Below, piece by piece: positions 13,355-25,193 of a stretch of 64,000 nt of DNA. Each line of letters opens with the position of its first letter. The first letter of the stretch is position 1. The notes under the pieces were generated by a model that was not told the DNA's origin, searched no databases, and was given only the letters and a program-made list of their open reading frames with translations. Location: positions 47,234,391-47,298,390 of the forward strand of contig JAQMRL010000007.1 in NCBI GenBank assembly GCA_035578175.1, in the 5' to 3' direction. The stretch is from Catonia carolina (taxonomy: Eukaryota; Arthropoda; Insecta; Hemiptera; Achilidae). A program made the translations under genes and the position numbers.

Positions 13355-13900
13355 TATATACTTTCTTCAGAATCTTCATCATCTGCCTGTTGCTTGTTAA
13401 CACTATTATCTGGCAACAAACAAAAAAACTTACTTTTATTTTCATTAATTTGATTAAAAATCAGCATTGAGTATGAGCTAAATAAAAATTGTAAGCTTGT
13501 ATGAAATAAACAATATTTATTTTACTAATAACAAATATAAGGTGCATCACAGCTCATTTTAATACATGAATAAAACATTAGTTAATTTAATAAACTTAAT
13601 ACTTTATTTTTTCAAAAGACAGTTTTTAAAAAAATTAATAATTTCCAAATGAGTAAAAAACTAACATAATAAATTTATTTTTTTAGATTGTTTTTATGGA
13701 AGCCACCTCCTTCGTGTTATTATGTATTTAATTTACTAGTACTGTTGCTTTACACTGATTGAAAAATAATTTTTATTCAATAGGTAAAATTACTTAATTT
13801 ACTTTGTATAAAGTAGCAAAATAATGGGAAAAGTAACTAAAAATACAGACTAATGTCAAGCAGTATTTTGCCACAATCTTTTATCTAACAATTTTTAATT
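13355..13900 (+). repeat. Repeat block, left copy (pairs with 19790-20400)
   Basis: Landmarks TTTCTTCAGAATCTTCAT, TTGTTAACACTATTA and GAGTATGAGCTAAATAAAAA occur in the same order at 19790-20400. The two direct copies bracket the compound block at 13.9-19.8 kb. No coding potential is seen. Confidence 0.75.
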
Positions 13901-13902
13901 TC

Positions 13903-14030
13903 CTTGCCTACATGAATATATAAGAAGGAAAGTATTGTTTTCATGTCGATTTTTCAAAATTGAGTTTTCACCAGATCTACACATTTTCAGACCCCTGAAC
14001 CCAAAAAACATGTTTTTAGTGATTGATCAA
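13903..14030 (+). repeat. Interspersed repeat family 1, 5' fragment
   Basis: It begins TTTCCTTGCCTACATGAATA and runs to ACATGTTTTTAGTGATTG. This is the first 130 bp of the family-1 element, abutting the DDE transposase relic. Confidence 0.8.
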
Positions 14031-14495
14031 TCATGAGCAATCATTGGCATGGGATTGAAATTCCATGCCTAACATTAATTCACGTAAGTATTGAGTACTA
14101 CAATGTAATATGTTTTCATCTTTGAGAACATTGTTTATTTTTTCAATGTGGGAAGATTTTTTTAACTACATAAAAATCGTTAATTTTACGTCTTATTGTG
14201 CACATAGTAAAATCATCAAAAATGATTTTCTTTTTGTGGGCTTTTTATTTAACTTTTGGGGAAGAAAATGTTAATTCTCCCTCTGCAATTGACTGCGCTC
14301 CTTAAGCAAGTATCCGTTTTACTGTTGATGAAGAAACACCAGTGGCTTCGCTAGTAGCATCAATAGTAATATATTTTATATTATATTTTTATTATTTATT
14401 TAAATAGAGAGCTACATTATAAACTATTTCACAAGCTTGTTCTCAAAGTAAGCGTCCAGATGAACTTGACGATCTAGAAGTTGATGCCATATTTA
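14030..14495 (-). pseudogene. DDE transposase relic (IS630-like), N-terminal part
   Basis: On the minus strand from about 14490 a frame begins MASTSRSSSSSGRLL. After a stop comes EQACEIVYNVALYL, then a helix-turn-helix region with SEATGVSSSTVKRIL, then FDDFTMCTIRRKINDFY near 14200. This arrangement is the N-terminal DNA-binding half of the 'DDE superfamily endonuclease' transposases common in hemipteran genomes (IS630/Tc1-mariner superfamily). In-frame stops and the missing catalytic half show it is dead. A second, related relic lies at 33400-34051. The family assignment is from remembered patterns and not from a search. Confidence 0.7.
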
Positions 14496-14508
14496 AATTA
14501 ACACAAAA

Positions 14509-15545
14509 TGAAAGTTATTAAACTAAATTTTAAAGACATTTTAAGTAATTTTCTTCTTATTAAAGAACAGTCTTATTTAAAAAATACTCCTAGTAATTAT
14601 TTGAAGAACTGCTCTCGTCAATCTATTTTATAAGTATAATTTGAATCGAAACAGAAACTTGCAAGTATTATTCATACAATGACTGTATGCTAGCCAAGTT
14701 TATGAACCACGATATTCAACTTCAATTTAATTTTTGTCTAACAGAATTTAAGAGTAATCTGTCATATGAAACAATTATGTAGAGGAGATATTAGGGTAAA
14801 TAGATTAATGTGAGATGACTAACTCACATGTTAATATAAAAATTTTAAATAATCTTTATTCATTACTGGTGAAAACTTTTTATTTATTTTATGTGAACTT
14901 GTAGATGCAACAAGTCAATTAAACTAGTAAAAGTTATAGGCCTACTTTAATATTAATACAATATACCTGAATTGGAAATAAATTTAATTGGTAATCAATA
15001 AATAGATGAAGGAAATGTAGTGACAGTAAATAAGATTTATTATCATACAGGCTACTTGACTGATCATTAACTGCCAAGACGTCAAATCACAGCAATTTTG
15101 TTACTCAGAAATGTATAATAACAAATGCCAATATAAATAATAATATCATATTTAGAAACATTATTGAATTAAAATCAGTTCAATCGGTAGAGAGTTGTAA
15201 ATGTACAAAATGTATACCATATTATAAGATCAGGTTTTTCCCCGCAATCGTTGAATGGCTTTGATTAAACAATAAAAAATTTGGAAGATTTCCATTAACA
15301 CTATGCACTAATCATAATAATTTAATAGAATACTTAAACATGAAATTACCCAAAGAAAATCTGATGTCGACATAAACGGGAATAGTACTTTTCGTTTAAT
15401 AAATAATTAGATCTATTACAAATTCAAAACCAAGTAACCTATTCTATTAAACAATTCACTTTTCAAAACATTAATGGTCATTTAATTCATTAAACAATAA
15501 AATCCTTACTACTGAATTTAATCATCGCCCCCTTAGCAGTAGAAG
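14509..15545 (+). repeat. Duplicated block copy A (upstream of RT relic)
   Basis: Nearly every word here recurs at 25635-28140, in order. Examples are CTCGTCAATCTATTTTATAA, CTTGCAAGTATTATTCATAC and ATCGGTAGAGAGTTGTAA. Copy A lacks the two elements that interrupt copy B. It preserves a clear empty site for the mariner at TA 15302-15303 and a probable one for the MITE near TA 14797. It may be the 5' part of the retroelement that follows, or a segmental duplication. Confidence 0.8.
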
Positions 15546-15559
15546 AATGAAAGGCCCGT

Positions 15560-16060
15560 AAGTATTTTAAACACAATTAGTAAAATTTTTGAAAAGGTAG
15601 TATTTATTAGGTTTATCAGTTTCTTGACTGAAAACCTTACCATCTCAGAGAATCAGCATGGTTTCCAAAAAGGCAAATCAACCAAAATTGCAAGTCTAAT
15701 TTGTTGAGCAAGTAGTCAATGTTTTGGATGAAGGAAACGAGCATAACTTGCGTTCTTAGAGTTGAGTAAAGCTCTCGATTGTGTTTTAATGAAATCTTAA
15801 TGAACATATTAAAATCATTAGGTGTTAGGGATGTAAAACTGAAATGGGATCAATCTTTCCTCATTGGTAAAATACAATGTGTGGAGTTAACTTAGTTGAT
15901 AGGCGTAAACTTACCTTATTAAGAATGTATCTGGAAAACTTGAAGTCAAGCAGGCGTTCCATAAGATCAGTTTTAGGTCGAATTTTCTTTCTATTGTACA
16001 TTAATTATTTATTTCTACATCAAATTATTTATTCCAAATGCAGTAATAGAACAGCAGCAC
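15560..16060 (+). pseudogene. Non-LTR retrotransposon reverse-transcriptase relic A
   Basis: With frame changes, the plus strand reads FEKVVFIRFISFLTEN, then NQHGFQKGKST (first RT motif block) near 15648. Next is FLELSKALDCV near 15757, corresponding to the motif with the first catalytic Asp. Last is SVLGRIFFLLYINYL near 15970, the GPILFLLYINDL block. This order is that of jockey/CR1-type LINEs. Stops and frameshifts are frequent, and the FADD box is missing because the relic breaks into the tandem array. Relic B at 28150-28910 is its paralogue. Confidence 0.8.
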
Positions 16061-16064
16061 TGTA

Positions 16065-19000
16065 TTTGAACCTTAAGGAACTGAACTTGACTTGACAGGA
16101 AAGGAAATATTTATCAACAACCGTAATGATTGTCTTAATAATCACGCACCATGAAAATTTAATTATCCAATAGGATACTTAACTGTGCACATGTCCACCC
16201 TAGCGGTCATTATAAAATATTAGGCCTATGTACACAAAAAATTTAACTATTCCATTTATCAGTTTTTATAACAAACACGAAGAATAATCTGCACTACGGA
16301 GACAAATGGTTGGCCTACAATAATTATTTGATGTAAATGCAGTTATAGTTAGAACAGCAGGACTGCATTTGAGCCATAGTGAACTGAACTTGTCCTACCA
16401 GGGAAGCAAATATTTATCATAAACGTTAAAGATAGCATAAAATTCATGAAAAATTAAAATCTAATTATCAAATACGCTACCCAAGTGGGCATCAGTCTAC
16501 TATAAGGTTATCATTAAATTTAACTACTACGAATAACGAAAAAACTAACTTTTACATTTATCAGTTTTTGCAGCTAACATGAAGAATAATCTGCTCTACA
16601 GCGAGAAGCGGTTGGCCACTCAAATTATTTGATACAAATGCAATAGGTAACAGTTAATATAGCAAGACTATACTTGAACCGTAGTTATCTGAACTTGACC
16701 TAACAAGGAAGAAAATATTTATCGCAAACCCTAAGCATTATCATAAAGTTTACAAAACATTAAAATCCAATTATCCAATAGGTTATGCAAATAGGCACAA
16801 GTCTACCCTCAAGGTCATCATAAAATAATAGGCCTACAAATAACAACAGTTTAACTATTTCATTTAACAGTTTCTGCAGCTAACATGAACAATAATCTGC
16901 TGTACAGAAAGAAGTGGTTGGCCTACTCTAATTATTTGAAGCAAATGCAGAGTAACAGTTAGAACAGGAAGACTGCACTCAAACCATAATTATCTGAACT
17001 TAACCAAACATGGAAGAAAGTATAAATCACAAATCCAAAGCATTGTCATAACGTTTATGAAACATTAAAATCTAATTATCCAAAAGAGTACTGAACTCAG
17101 ACCTGTCCACACAAATAGAAAGCTTCAAATATTAGGGCTACGATAAAAAAAAATTTAATTATTCCATTTATCAGTTTTTGTAGCTAACATGAACAATAAT
17201 CGGCTATACGTGGAGAAGTAGTTGGCCTACGCAAAAAATTAGATGCAATGCAGTAATACTTTGAACAGAATGACTGCACTTGATCCCTAGTTATCTGAAC
17301 TTGACCTAACAAGAAAGAATATACTAATCAAAAACGCTATTCATTGTCAAAATGTTTACGAAACGTAAAGATATCCGTTTATACTACGTTTATGAAATAT
17401 AGAAAAGCGGTAGGCCTACTCTCTAAGTTTCATGCAATGCAGTACCAGTTAGAACAGCAGGACTGCACTTGAACCGTAGTTATCAAAACTTGACCAAACA
17501 AAGAAGAAAATATTTATCATAAACCCTAATCATTGTCATAACGTTAACAAATCCTCTCGTTTGCAGTAATTGCAGAACAGTCAAATGTCAATCCAAAAAA
17601 CAAAAACAAAAATTAAACAAAACATAGACATATACGTTTATACTACGTTTACGAAACAATCAGAGATATACATTTATACTATGTTTATGAAACATAGAGA
17701 AGCAGTTAGCCTACTCTGAAAATTTGATGAATGCAGTAACAGTTAACACAGCAGGACTGCACTTAAACCAAAGTTATCTGAACTTGACTTAACAAGAAAG
17801 AAAATATTTATCATAAATCCTAATCATTGTTATAACGTTTATGAAACAAAGAGATATACGCTTATACTACGTTTTTGAAACGTAGCGAAGCGGTTGGCTT
17901 ACTCTAAAAATTTGACAATGCAGTAACAGTTAGAACAGCCGAACTGCAAATAAACCGTAGTTATCTGAACTTGAACTAACAAGAAAGAATATACTTACCA
18001 TAAACGCTAATCATTGTCATAACGTTTACGAAACATAGAGATATACGTTTATACTACGTTTTTAAAACGTAGCGAAGCGATGGCCTACTCTAAAAATTTG
18101 ATGCAATGCAGTAACAGTGAGAACAGCGGGACTGCACTTGAACCATAGCTATCTGACCTTGACCTAATTAGGAAGAAAATATTTTTCATAAACCCTAATT
18201 ATTGTCGCAACATTTACGAAACACAGACATATACGTTTATGAAATGTAAAGAAACAATAGGCCTACTTTAAAAATTTAATGCAATGCAGTAACAGTTAGA
18301 ACAGCAGGACTGCAAATGAACCGTAGTTATCTGAACTTGACCTAACAAGAAAGAATATACTTATCACAAACGCTAATCATTCTCATAACGTTTACGACAC
18401 AGAAATATTCGTTTATACTACGTTTTTGAAACGTAGAGAAGCGGTTGGTCTCCTATAAATATATGATACAAAGCAGTAACAGTTAGACAGTAGGACTGCA
18501 CTTGAACCGTAGTTATCTGAACTTGACCTAAGAAAGAAGAAAATATTTATCATTAACCCTAATCATTGTCATAACGTTTACGAAACATAGACATATCGTC
18601 TCTTCAATGGTAAACTCGTGAATGTGCAAATTTTGCGAATACGAGTTTGTTAGTGCATGCTGATGTATACAACTCAATGCATGTTGTAGTAAACTCGCGA
18701 ACATGTATCTTTTTTGGTTAGGGAGATACAGCCTTTGTAAAGTTATGAAAATACACTAAGTGTGTTAAAGAAGAAAGCATTGAATTTGTTTTTTGCTCTT
18801 CTGCAAACCTGAGAATTTGCACATTCGCAAGTTTACCATTGGATGGACGATATACGTTTATAAAGTGTAGAGCAGCAGTTAGACTACTCTAAAAATTTGC
18901 AATGCAGTAACATTTAGAACAGCGAGATTGCACTTGAACCGTAGTTATCGGAACTTGACCTAACAAGGAAGAAAATATTTTTCATAAATGCTAATCAATG

Positions 19001-19785
19001 TCATAACGTTTAAGATACATAGAGATATACGTTTATACTATGTTTATGAAACGTAGAGAAGCGGTTGGGCTACTCTTAAAATTTGATGCATTGCAGTAAC
19101 AGTTAATACAGCAGGATTGCACTTGAACCGTAGTTATCTGAACTTGACCTAACAAGGAAGAAATTATTAATCATAAACCCTGATCATTTTCATAACGTTT
19201 ACAAAATATAGACGTACGTTTATACTAAGTTTATGAAACATAGAGATGCAGTTGGCCTACTCTAAAAATTTGAAGCAATGCAGTAACAATTAGAACAGCA
19301 GGACTGCACTTGAACCTAACAAGCTATCTGAACTTGATATCTCTACGTTTTTGAAACGTAGAGAAGCGGTTGGTCTCCTATAAATATATGATACAAAGCA
19401 GTAACAGTTAGACAGTAGGACTGCACTTGAACCGTAGTTATCTGAACTTGACCTAAGAAAGAAGAAAATATTTTAACGTTAGATCAAGCTATCTGAACTT
19501 GATCTAACAAGGAAGAAAATATTTATCATAAACCCTTATCATTGTTATAACGTTTACGAAACATTAAAATCGAATCATCCAATAGAGTACTGTACTCAGC
19601 ATCTATTCACCCAAATCATAAAATATTAGGCCTGCTAATAAAACAAATTAAACTATTTCATTTGTCAGTTTTTGTAACTAACACGAAGATTAATCTGCTG
19701 TACGAAGTGATGCGGATGTCCTACTCTAATAATAGGTTCAAATGCAGTAGTAGTTAGGACAGCAGGACTGCATTGGAACCTCAGT
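16065..19785 (+). repeat. Tandem repeat array, about 300-bp then about 185-bp units
   Basis: The core phrase TCTGAACTTGACCTAACAAG, or a close variant, occurs about sixteen times. Copies at about 16084, 16384, 16688, 16993 and 17297 are 300-305 bp apart. From 17486 on, the spacing is mostly 178-191 bp. The long form includes a TAGGCCTAC-bearing half, and the short form has lost part of it. Other shared words are GCAGTAACAGTTAGAACAGC and CATAACGTTTACGAAAC. No frame is conserved between units, so this is non-coding. A palindromic insertion at 18597-18849 accounts for the one 443-bp gap. The same unit family occurs at 28915-29390. Confidence 0.9.
18597..18849. mobile_element. Palindromic MITE inserted in the tandem array
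   Basis: The ends are inverted repeats of about 36 bp with few mismatches: CGTCTCTTCAATGGTAAACT at the left against CGTCCATCCAATGGTAAACT read inward from the right. Flanks read agacATAT at the left and ATATacgttta at the right. Neighbouring array units read agacATATacgttta without interruption, so the insertion made a 4-bp ATAT duplication. It is 253 bp long and has no coding potential. The superfamily is not recognised. Confidence 0.85.
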
Positions 19786-19789
19786 GAGC

Positions 19790-20400
19790 TTCTTCAGAAT
19801 CTTCATATCTTGACTCTTGTTTGTTAACACTATTACCTGGCGACAAACAAAAAACTTACTTTTATTATCATTTAGACTACTTAAGGGGACTTAAGACATT
19901 TCTGGAAGCTTAATAAGTTTATTTTATTAAAAAGCAGCATCGAGTATGAGCTAAATAAAAATTGTAAGCTTATATGATATAGACAACATTTATTTTACTG
20001 TAAACCAATTTAAGGTGTTTCATAGCTCATTTTAAACAAATATAAATTTATAACGATTATAACATAACTTAAATACAACATTCATTTATTTAATAAACTA
20101 AATACATTATTTTTTCAAAAGACAGTTTAAAAAACAAATTATCATTTCCAAATGAGTAAAAAATGGCATGCTAAAATTTTTTTAGATGTTTTTTTTATGG
20201 AAGCCACCTCCTTTGCCTTATTATACAATATTTAATTTACTAGTATTTAGCTTTATACTGATCGTAAAATAATATTTATTTAATTAAAAAATTACTTATT
20301 TATTTTGAACAAAGTAGCAAAAGAATGGGAAAAGTAATTAGAAATACAGGCTAATGTGAGGTAGTAGTTGGCCACAATCTTCTATCTAACAATTTTTTTG
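19790..20400 (+). repeat. Repeat block, right copy (pairs with 13355-13900)
   Basis: This is a direct repeat of the left copy. It differs by an extra 55-bp segment at about 19873-19927 (GACTACTTAAGGGGACTTAA and onward), and this segment itself recurs at about 20428-20483. Confidence 0.75.
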
Positions 20401-20483
20401 CTCGTATACTGCCGATTTTAGGTTTTAGACTACTTAAGGGGACTTAAGACATTTCTGGAAGCTTAATAAGTTTAACTTGAACA

Positions 20484-22104
20484 AGTCAGTGCAAATCTTG
20501 ATAAGCCCTTGCTTTTTAACGCTTGTACAATGCTAAATTTAAATAAGGTAAAACACTCGACAAGCCATTTCCTATTGTTTACTATATTAGAGAGCTGACT
20601 TAAGTAATTTTTTATGAATTAGTGAAAATCAACTGTTTTTGAATGATTCGCACTGATTTCTTCACTCCTCAAATTTAATCACATTAATCAGTACTAAACT
20701 TTAGAGACAGTTTAGGAAAATAATACTAATATTCAAGACAGGCTATTTTTACAGTGTTACCAAGTTTGACGGGCTGTATTTTCAAAATGGAGAGAGATAT
20801 TTAAAAACAGTTATTACCACTGGATTTTCGACAAAATTCTACATGCAAATGATGTGTCACATGACCACCTTCACATTTTAAAAAAATGCATTCAAGATAG
20901 GGGAAAAATGTACAAACATGAATTTCAGTACATTCTATTTGCTTTCTTACGATGATATTGTGTTTTCAAGAATAACATCACGTTTTTGCAAATTATTTTG
21001 CTGCACTCGGACTTTTAGGACACCAGTATTGACCTATGTATAATATATTTGACAATACAATATTATATTTGTCTAATATATGTATTATATATTTGGCATT
21101 GATCAAATCTTCTGTCATCACTTACGGTCGACCTGATTGCGGCTCATCATGGACATTTTCACTCATCTTTCACTCATTCACTCATAGATTTCATTCATCT
21201 TTCAATGCATTTCAGCTGCTGAAACATTCCTTGCTGTCAAAACCAAATCACTGACTGTATTTTACAGTCAGCGGGCTACTGTTTTAAACATTTTAGACTG
21301 ACACTGCAAACAGCACAGAGGTTGCAGTAAGATTGGTCACAACATCAATGCAAATGGCATTTGATGAGCAAGACATGCCGGAAGTCGGTACGCATGCACG
21401 TTTCAGTTCGCGCTAATGTTTAGCCAATCGAAATTCGATTAGCTACAGCTATTTGGACTGATTGGATGATGATGATATCATATCTTTTTGAATACCTTCA
21501 GCAGAAATTGCAAAATAGTCAAGACGTAAAACAAAACAAAATTAAATACCTATAAATTCATAAACCAATAAAACAATAAAAAATATTTTTATACTCCACA
21601 TTAGATAAAGAGTTTAATTAAAACTAGAATAATATTTATTAACAGGCTGAGGCCGGATGACACATATAGGCACCAAATCGAATCTCTTACCAGGACCGAA
21701 TGATGCCAATAGGTGTCATCTACTGCAATACATTTCTGTACTTTTTATTCAACTGATGACACAATGGCAGTGTTAGTAAATATTGTTCACGCATTCAGAC
21801 TGATCCTACAACCGCAACAGTGAAGATCGTCTTTAATTTCCTACTACCAGGAATTTTTGAACAAATTTTAAAAAGTGTAGTCTATTCGGACTTCTAGTAC
21901 AGTGAAATTATACATTTATTCTACAAATTTCTACGTTTCTAGTGACATCTTTTTACGAAGATAAAGTGAGAATAATAAATTTTTACATTAAAATAGTTTA
22001 ATTATTACTGAAAAGTAATTTCAGTTACTTTAAGAACTCACAATTTCTATGCACTGTATTTCTTATGTAGGCCTACTGTACATTATACATGATGATTAAG
22101 AACT
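20484..22104. other. AT-rich sequence without recognised gene
   Basis: No gene is recognised. Bases 21036-21130 are rich in TATAATATATT. A SINE tail lies at 21490-21541. The frame at 21036-21254 shows no known motif. Confidence 0.5.
21490..21541 (+). repeat. tRNA-SINE 3' tail fragment
   Basis: It reads CAGCAGAAATTGCAAAATAG, then TCAAGACGTAAAACAAAAC, matching the tail of the SINE at 59146-59314. The head has decayed or is missing. Confidence 0.65.
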
Positions 22105-22380
22105 ATACTACAATCTCTTGGTAGCTCATTCTATAGCTAAAAATAAGAAATACAGTTCATATAAACGTAGGCCCGAAAACACTTCGTTAGCGAGTTATAC
22201 ACGGTTAAAGATTTCGCTGAGAATCTAGTATTCTCGGTGAAATGAGACCATCATAGACAGTTTAGGCTATAATAAAGAGACAAATCTGATGATTTTAAGT
22301 ACTTTTATCTGAATAAAATTGGTCCCATTAACATACCTATATCAGTTTTAAAGATATATAGAAACACAGGAAAAAAATAA
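22105..22380 (+). repeat. Interspersed repeat family 2, copy 3
   Basis: It shares AGCTAAAAATAAGAAATAC, ACACTTCGTTAGCGAGTTA and GGTGAAATGAGACCAT with the copies at 1398 and 2690. Confidence 0.65.
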
Positions 22381-22479
22381 TTTTCCTAAAAATAATAAAT
22401 AAATTAATAATAATAATAATATCAGTAATTTTTTTGATAATTATTTTTGTTGAAAATGATTTTCATTTATTCAATTTAT

Positions 22480-22910
22480 AAGTATCAATTTGTTTATTTC
22501 TAATAACTAAAAAAATAATTTCATGAATAAAACAGAAAGTCACTAATTGCCGCTAAACTAAACGTTGTAAAACAAATGTTTGAAATAACAGTTGTACATT
22601 TTTAATTGTTCTACAACTTTGCTTATGTAAACTTTTACTCTGGAATGCATATTAAGGAGCCTATCTTTAAAAAACCATTATTTTCTACGAGAGTACAGCC
22701 TCCCCAAGAATTTCAGAAGACATTACGCCTACCCTGTCATGAAGAACATAAAAACTGTGGTATATGAGGCAATTTTTTTAAAAATCTAAAAATGTGTGAA
22801 ATCTAAAAATAAGCCTGAAAACGTGTATATCCGGTGGAAACTCGATTTCAAAAAATCGACATGAAAACAATACTTTTCTTATCTATACATTCATACATGG
22901 CAAAACCAGG
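22480..22910 (-). repeat. Interspersed repeat family 1, reverse copy
   Basis: It reads toward the family's left end with ACTCGATTTCAAAAAATCGA, CATGAAAACAATACTTTTCT and CATTCATACATGGCAA. The far (CACACC-hairpin) end is missing. Confidence 0.8.
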
Positions 22911-23130
22911 TAATAAAAGATAATATGAAATGACACAAAAATATAATTGCAAATAAATGATATAAACAATCCAAACCAAAACTCAAGTAAGGTATTTGGC
23001 AGAAAATGAATATTTTATCAGATAAAAACACATACTTTGTGGCAACCAAAGTCAGATTATAAAAAAATCATATGGTATACTATGGTACGAGCCATATAGT
23101 TTCCGTGTCGCAAATCAAGGTCAAACATAC

Positions 23131-23425
23131 TGGACCATTACCATAGTGGTTAGTACAACTGGCTTGTATCCCAGGTTTTTTTTTTCTTTAACGCCCAACT
23201 GTTCTGCAATTACTGCTAATGCAGACGGTGAAGGACGAAATGATTTTTTGTAACATATGAAAATATGCCTTACCTTAATGAGATTCGAAGCCAAGACCGC
23301 ATGATGAGTCCCAGGTTTAATTCCCGGTTAAGTCCGGCAATTTTTCATCTGTATATCACCTCACATCATTACCTACGCACAAGTCAAGGCTTTCGTTGGG
23401 ATCATCACTCAATTATATAAAATAA
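23131..23425 (+). repeat. tRNA-derived SINE interrupted by another SINE
   Basis: A plus-strand tRNA-like head (CATAGTGGTTAGTACAACTG as box A) is broken in its second half by the reverse SINE at 23179-23308. It resumes with TCCCAGGTTTAATTCCCGGT as box B. The same head occurs at 59146-59314 with TAGTGATTAGTGCAACTGGC and TCCCAGGTTCGATTCTTGG. The 3' part after 23340 is diverged. Confidence 0.75.
23179..23308 (-). repeat. tRNA-derived SINE nested in the SINE above
   Basis: Reverse orientation: a T-run, then TTTAACGCCCAACTGTTCTG, TGCTAATGCAGACGGTGAAG, and part of a tRNA-like head ending at GCATGATGAG. It is flanked by a direct TCCCAGGTTT at 23169-23178 and 23309-23318, the target-site duplication. 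It is truncated at its 5' end in the anticodon-arm region. Confidence 0.85.
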
Positions 23426-24992
23426 ATACCCCCCACAAATTGTTAACAGAGGCAAGAACGTATTACCACTACAACACAATACAGTATGGTAAAATATGAG
23501 CCATAACATATACAGCGTGTAATGGTAAAAAAGCTATAGCACAGCAGAAGTCTGATGTACAGCACAATATTAGTGTATAACAGCAAACATGTTAAAGTTC
23601 TGCTCTCAAAAAGTTTTCTAATTATTTAGATGAATCTGATTCAACAACCTACCAATAAATCAAGGAATAAATCTGTGCCCTTAAAACTGATTTTAAAACA
23701 GTTATAATTTTTTTTAAAATCATACCTGTTTCTTAGCAACTTCAACATTGTAAACCTGTAGACAAAATCGATATAATCTGTAAAAAATTCAACTCTTGTT
23801 GTACCACATTAATCTTGCTAGAAGGATCAGGTAAGATGAGTGGGAGTAAATTTTCTTCCTGCAAACAGAGATAAATTCACATACATAAGGGTATATTTTA
23901 TCAGCTGCAGTTGCAAACTGTTTTTAAAATTAAAAAACACTTTACATAAAAATTTTCGTTTACCAATTGTTCAACACTTCATTATTAAACTCTACAAAAA
24001 ATTTCACGACTAATTTCATGGACATGGACATGCTTATCCATTAGTCCAAGCACTAAACACATCACATCTACCACACAACCCCCAGCGACAACTGAAAAGA
24101 CTTTCGATTAGAGATCTAAATTAACCCTTTCAATGCCAAGCGTCGCTGTGAGAGACAGTTCATAAGTCATTGCTTATTACTCTACAGTAGTAATTAACCC
24201 TTAATAGGGCGCGCTATGCTTGGTCATAGTGGTCGCTCGTCGGTCTTTTCCCCGCTTTCTACTCGGTAGCCTAACATTGTAGTAACTAGTTGTTATTTTA
24301 ATTAAAAAACACAAATAAATAGTTAAAATATATTTATTTATTTATTTGTAATTTTTTATAATTTTATTCATGTAATTACACAATATTTAAAACAACATTT
24401 TAAATGTGTTGTTATGAAAAAATAATTGAATTTAATCTGAATTTTTTTTGGTATTTCCATGTTGATGCATTATTTTCTCACAAATAATTACAGTGTTATT
24501 CAGTGTCAGAATACTCATCTGCGTTAGCGCCATTGTCTGTAGCACAGTCACAACAAATAACAACAGTATGTTTTATTGACATTCTACAATACAAATATAC
24601 AAATAATTAGTGCATCCATCTTAAAAAATATGTCATAAATGCTTACAGCTGCTAATTGGACAACTACTGCTCAAGAAGGACCTGCAACAGCCGCAGATGG
24701 CCCTAATAGGCTTGTGGTCTATTTGAAGCCTCACCTCCTGCAGACGATGACGAAAAGTTGTTGCTCATATTTTTTAATTCGGTTTAAGAATACTGAAATC
24801 CTTGCTATAGAAGACTCAGTTTATACATTCTTTTTTGCGTTTAACAACGATGAAATGTTTGGCACGTATGTAATTTGTAATTTAGTCAGAGTTCCTAAAA
24901 TAAAGGCAAAAGTTAATTAAATCAGTAAAATTACAGTACACCTAAAACTTGAATCAGAATGATAACTTTATCCAAAGAATTTTAATTTGACT
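23426..24992. other. AT-rich sequence without supported gene
   Basis: Two TTAACCCTT words (24121 and 24194), the second followed by AATAGGGCGCGC, resemble piggyBac-type ends (TTAA plus CCCTT). A minus-strand phrase ending DNGANADEYSDTE near 24500-24545 might be transposon protein debris. Neither is strong enough to call an element. The 93-codon frame at 24639-24920 has no recognisable domain. Confidence 0.4.
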
Positions 24993-25005
24993 ATGAAGAG
25001 GACTA

Positions 25006-25193
25006 TTTTTTTTTTTTTTTTGGTTTAACGTCCGACTGTTCTGCAATTACTGCTAATGCAGACGGTGAAGGATGAAATGATATTTTGTAACGTATGAAAA
25101 AAATGCCGTGCCTGAATGGGATTCGAACCCAAGACCGCATGATGAGAAGCGAGCACGTTACCAACTGCGCCAATGCGGCCGGCAATGAAAGGA
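25006..25193 (-). repeat. Full-length tRNA-derived SINE
   Basis: On the minus strand the head begins GCCGGCCGCATTGGCGCAGT. It has a box A-like TGGCGCAGTTGGTAACGTG and a box B GGGTTCGAATCCC, as a Pol III promoter needs. Then come GCACGGCAT, a unique body, the conserved tail with CAGTAATTGCAGAACAGTC, and an A-run of at least 17. A 13-bp duplication, ATGAAGAGGACTA, sits at 24993-25005 and 25194-25206. The short frame on this strand is just the SINE. The TSD is perfect, so this is the youngest-looking copy here. Confidence 0.92.

Noticed and set aside
16065..19785. CRISPR array
   Set aside because: Units are 180-300 bp and related along their whole length, with no short repeats separating unique spacers. 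The organism is eukaryotic.
24121..24300. Second piggyBac element (TTAACCCTT words)
   Set aside because: The two words point the same way, no inverted partner was found, and no transposase is nearby.
25003..25185. tRNA gene (boxes A and B, TTCGAATCCC)
   Set aside because: The head lacks a full cloverleaf, is followed by a SINE body and A-tail, and is bounded by a 13-bp duplication.
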